Shown piece after piece: positions 5,190 to 7,355 of a stretch of DNA of 7,355 bases (position 1 is its first letter; every line of letters starts with the position of its first letter). Source of the stretch: Pseudomonadota bacterium (lineage in GTDB: Bacteria; Pseudomonadota; Gammaproteobacteria; Burkholderiales; SG8-39); contig JAJZUN010000126.1 of assembly GCA_021848555.1 (NCBI GenBank), forward strand, positions 1 through 7,355, in the 5' to 3' direction. A model generated the notes under the pieces. It did not search any database and was not told the DNA's origin. It was given only the letters and a program-made list of their open reading frames with translations. The position numbers and the translations under genes are program-made.

Positions 5190-7099
5190 AGCGTCAACGC
5201 ATTGTCCGTTTCCTCGCCTTTACTGTGTGTTGTTTCGCACTAGTTGCGCCTTTGTCGCAGGCCAGCTTGGCAGCGACCGTCAAGGGTGCCGTCAGCGACG
5301 GATCGAAACAGCCGATAGCCCAGGCGGCTGTCTATCTGATTCCCGCCGCGGACGTGGCGAATCTGGGCAAGTCCGGGCCCATCAACCGAAAAATAAACAG
5401 CCCCAACGACGAACCGATGGAGGACACGCTCGCCCTCAACCGCGACAAGTACCAGAAGGGGATGACCGACGGCAAGGGTAATTTCTCCATCCCGAAAGTC
5501 GCGGACGGCAAATACTTCGTCTATGTCGAACCCTCGGACGCAGAGCACCTCCCCGGCGGAAGCCTGTCGAACAAGTCGATGAGCGCGAACGAGCTTGCGA
5601 AGTCGCCGCTCAAAATCGCCGTTTCCGGGAAGAGCCCGGCCAACGCGACTTTCGTCGGCAGTTCCAAGTGCATGGCCTGCCACAGCGACTATGCGTCGAT
5701 CAAGAAGACCGCACACAAGCTGGGCATCAGCGTCGTGGGCAAACCGAGCAAGCTCCAGGACGTTTCCCGCTTTCCGGGCCTGAACGACGGCCTGAACAAG
5801 CTGATGGCCGGGACTACCTTCTATTTTTCCGGCTTTGATAAGAAGCGCGGGTTCGATAAATACCTGATCTCCGAAAAAGCGCCGGCCGACCCCATGTCGG
5901 TAAACTTCACCGCCACCTTTTTCAAGGACGCCGATGGCGCGCTCAAGTTCCGCACCAAGAACGCCAAGGACAGCGCGGACCCGGATCGGACCTACACCGT
6001 CGAGATGACCTACGGCGGCGCGGTGTACAAGCAGCGCTATCTCTATCGCGTGGGCGACTCGCTGTTTCCTTTCGTCCAGTTCAACTCCAACGGCAAGGAG
6101 GAGTACAAAGACCGGACGAGGAAAACCTGGCGCGACTACCATGGCGACTGGCTCTACAATGCGGAAGCGAACAAACTGACCGATCCGCCAAAGGCGAAGG
6201 CCTTTGAGAAGGAGTGCGCCTCCTGCCATTACACCGGCTATTCCCTCACCCCCACGGTTTCCGGTGGTTTTGTCGCCGGCGCGGTCAACGACCCGAACGG
6301 CGAAGCGGATATCGACGGCGACGGCGTCCCGAACGAGCTGAACACCGGCTGCGAAGTCTGCCACGGCCCGGGCTCCGAGCACGTGAAATCCCCCAAGGCG
6401 AGGAAGGCGGCGACCATCGTCAGTCCGACCAAGCTCGCCTCCGAGCGCGCCACTGTGATCTGCACCCAGTGCCACAGCCGGCCGCAGGGAAATCTACATA
6501 ACGACCAGCCGGTGAACAAAGACAACAAGATGATGACCCCCGGCACCAGTCGCAACGACTACCTGGTGAACTACACCACGCGGGAAGACGCGGCGCAGAA
6601 GGATTTCTGGGCGGACGGAATCCATTCCAAGGCGCATCACCAGCAGGGAACCGACTTGATCAGATCGAAGCACTATTTTAACGGCACGCAAACCCTGTCC
6701 TGCTATGACTGCCATGATGCGCATGGCAAGACCGAGGTCAAGCACCAACTCAAGATGGAAGTGCGCGACGGCAAGGACTCGCTGTGCGCCTCCTGCCACA
6801 AGGCCGTGAACATCAAGACCCATACCCAGCAAAAAGTCGGGGTCGAGCACGCCATGCAAATCGCCTGCGTCGATTGCCATATGACCAGGACCATGCAAAC
6901 CGGCGCCGGATTCGGCAAAGGAGCAGCCGGCAAGGACGGGCAGAACTACTGGTTGAACGACATTACTTCGCACCTTTTCGATGTCCCGCGTAAGGACAAC
7001 AAGGGCGTGAAAGGAGTCGAACCCGGGAAAGCGATGCCTATCCCCTACACCATGGGGTGCGGCAACTGCCACGACGTGGAAAGCCTGGCAAAGCCATAG
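5186..7099 (+). CDS. secreted octahaem cytochrome c with N-terminal Ig-like/carboxypeptidase-regulatory-like domain
   Basis: The 637-residue precursor begins with a Sec signal peptide (residues 1-29, ending ASLA). Eight haem c sites, all CXXCH, are visible: CMACH 162, CASCH 344, CEVCH 389, CTQCH 426, CYDCH 506, CASCH 534, CVDCH 561 and CGNCH 625. There is no CXXCK as in NrfA. Residues 31-120 look like a carboxypeptidase-regulatory-like beta-sandwich (VKGAVSDG...TDGKGNFSIPKVADGKYFVYV). Segment 167-343 holds only non-haem sequence. DIDGDGVPNELN (375-386) resembles a calcium-binding DxDGDG loop just before haem 3. CHYTGY, GCEVCHGPGSEH, HHQQG and CVDCHM followed by SHLFDVP recall the cytochrome c554/NrfA/octahaem superfamily. 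It probably works in the periplasm or outside the cell, in respiration or electron export; the substrate is unknown. ATG 5186 is chosen for GGGGAGA (5174-5180) and the signal peptide; GTG 5111 has neither. The gene stands alone behind a sigma-54 promoter. Confidence 0.9.
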   Translation: MKRQRIVRFLAFTVCCFALVAPLSQASLAATVKGAVSDGSKQPIAQAAVYLIPAADVANLGKSGPINRKINSPNDEPMEDTLALNRDKYQKGMTDGKGNFSIPKVADGKYFVYVEPSDAEHLPGGSLSNKSMSANELAKSPLKIAVSGKSPANATFVGSSKCMACHSDYASIKKTAHKLGISVVGKPSKLQDVSRFPGLNDGLNKLMAGTTFYFSGFDKKRGFDKYLISEKAPADPMSVNFTATFFKDADGALKFRTKNAKDSADPDRTYTVEMTYGGAVYKQRYLYRVGDSLFPFVQFNSNGKEEYKDRTRKTWRDYHGDWLYNAEANKLTDPPKAKAFEKECASCHYTGYSLTPTVSGGFVAGAVNDPNGEADIDGDGVPNELNTGCEVCHGPGSEHVKSPKARKAATIVSPTKLASERATVICTQCHSRPQGNLHNDQPVNKDNKMMTPGTSRNDYLVNYTTREDAAQKDFWADGIHSKAHHQQGTDLIRSKHYFNGTQTLSCYDCHDAHGKTEVKHQLKMEVRDGKDSLCASCHKAVNIKTHTQQKVGVEHAMQIACVDCHMTRTMQTGAGFGKGAAGKDGQNYWLNDITSHLFDVPRKDNKGVKGVEPGKAMPIPYTMGCGNCHDVESLAKP

Positions 7100-7130
7100 C
7101 GGAAAGACGCGGATCTTCTTGCGTCAAGGA

Positions 7131-7158
7131 AAGGCCGTCTTCGGGCGGCCTTCCAATT
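7131..7158 (+). terminator. intrinsic terminator after the cytochrome gene
   Basis: AAGGCCGTC (7131-7139) and GGCGGCCTT (7144-7152) form a 9-bp stem (one G-U pair) closed by a stable UUCG tetraloop (7140-7143), 31 bases after the stop codon. The T-rich tail (TCCAATTTA) is short and imperfect. A smaller GACGC/GCGTC stem precedes it (7106-7125). Confidence 0.7.
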
Positions 7159-7256
7159 TATACGTTCGGGACGCGTCAATAAAGGTCTGCTGTCGGGTGT
7201 TGAACGGACGTCCCATACCGTGATTTCCTTGCCTTGTGAGCGTCTCGTGATGGCCG

Positions 7257-7315
7257 CTATGCAGAGGTTTACATAGCGACCCCTATGCGTAGCTGTCAAC
7301 TATGCGCAGTTATGC
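7257..7315. repeat. cluster of TATGC repeats
   Basis: CTATGC occurs at 7257-7262, 7283-7288 and 7300-7305, TTATGC at 7310-7315, and the reverse form CATAG at 7272-7276. Two copies extend to CTATGCGYAG (7283-7292 and 7300-7309), spaced 17 bases apart, and each is a near-palindrome. They may be binding sites for a regulator of a gene just beyond the window, or the edge of a mobile or replication-type repeat; the sequence does not decide. Confidence 0.4.
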
Positions 7316-7347
7316 AATTTTTGCTGAGGGAGGCGCAGGACCGGACC

Positions 7348-7355
7348 TTGACATA
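7348..7355 (+). promoter_or_regulatory. possible -35 element of a promoter cut by the window end
   Basis: TTGACA (7348-7353) is a perfect -35 hexamer, but any -10 element would lie beyond the last base. It is placed just after the TATGC repeat cluster, which would then be upstream control sites. A single hexamer is weak evidence. Confidence 0.2.

Noticed and set aside
5240..6475. 411-codon open frame on the minus strand
   Set aside because: It lies fully opposite the octahaem cytochrome. Long antisense frames are common in GC-rich genes, and the cytochrome motifs and signal peptide clearly mark the + strand as coding.
7045..7299. 84-codon minus-strand frame at the right end
   Set aside because: It overlaps the cytochrome 3' end and runs through its terminator hairpin, with no recognised domain and no clear ribosome site.

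Overview
The window looks like a chromosomal segment of a GC-rich betaproteobacterium (Burkholderiales or Rhodocyclales-like). This is inferred from the high-GC codon use, a stand-alone Bug/TctC-type solute-binding protein (a family greatly expanded in that class), and an NtrC-type two-component system beside a multihaem c-type cytochrome. No rRNA, tRNA, CRISPR array or complete insertion sequence was seen. All recognisable genes lie on the + strand.

Left part (1-1644): the 3' end of an MFS exporter gene (MFS_3/EntS-like) runs to 429. A 249-base gap follows, holding a good sigma-70-type promoter with a palindrome and an 11-base tandem repeat at its -35 region. It leads into a complete periplasmic Bug-family binding protein (679-1644). 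The two genes look unrelated to what follows.

Middle part (1645-4955): a 534-base non-coding stretch contains a near-ideal -24/-12 (sigma-54) promoter at 2009-2024 with a compound dyad about 95 bases upstream. Next come a membrane histidine kinase (2179-3591) and a sigma-54-dependent response regulator (3588-4955), overlapping by ATGA.

Right part (4940-7160): two matching 18-base palindromes, the first containing the regulator's stop codon, lie 86-106 bases upstream of a second near-ideal -24/-12 promoter (5053-5068). That promoter faces a 637-residue secreted octahaem cytochrome c with an N-terminal beta-sandwich-like domain (5186-7099), which ends at a UUCG-loop terminator. The simplest reading is a dedicated circuit. 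The kinase senses a periplasmic signal, and the phosphorylated regulator binds the paired palindromes and activates RNA polymerase-sigma-54 at the cytochrome promoter. The ligand and the cytochrome's substrate cannot be read from the sequence. The last 200 bases hold a cluster of TATGC repeats and, at the very edge, a TTGACA hexamer that may begin a promoter for a gene outside the window.
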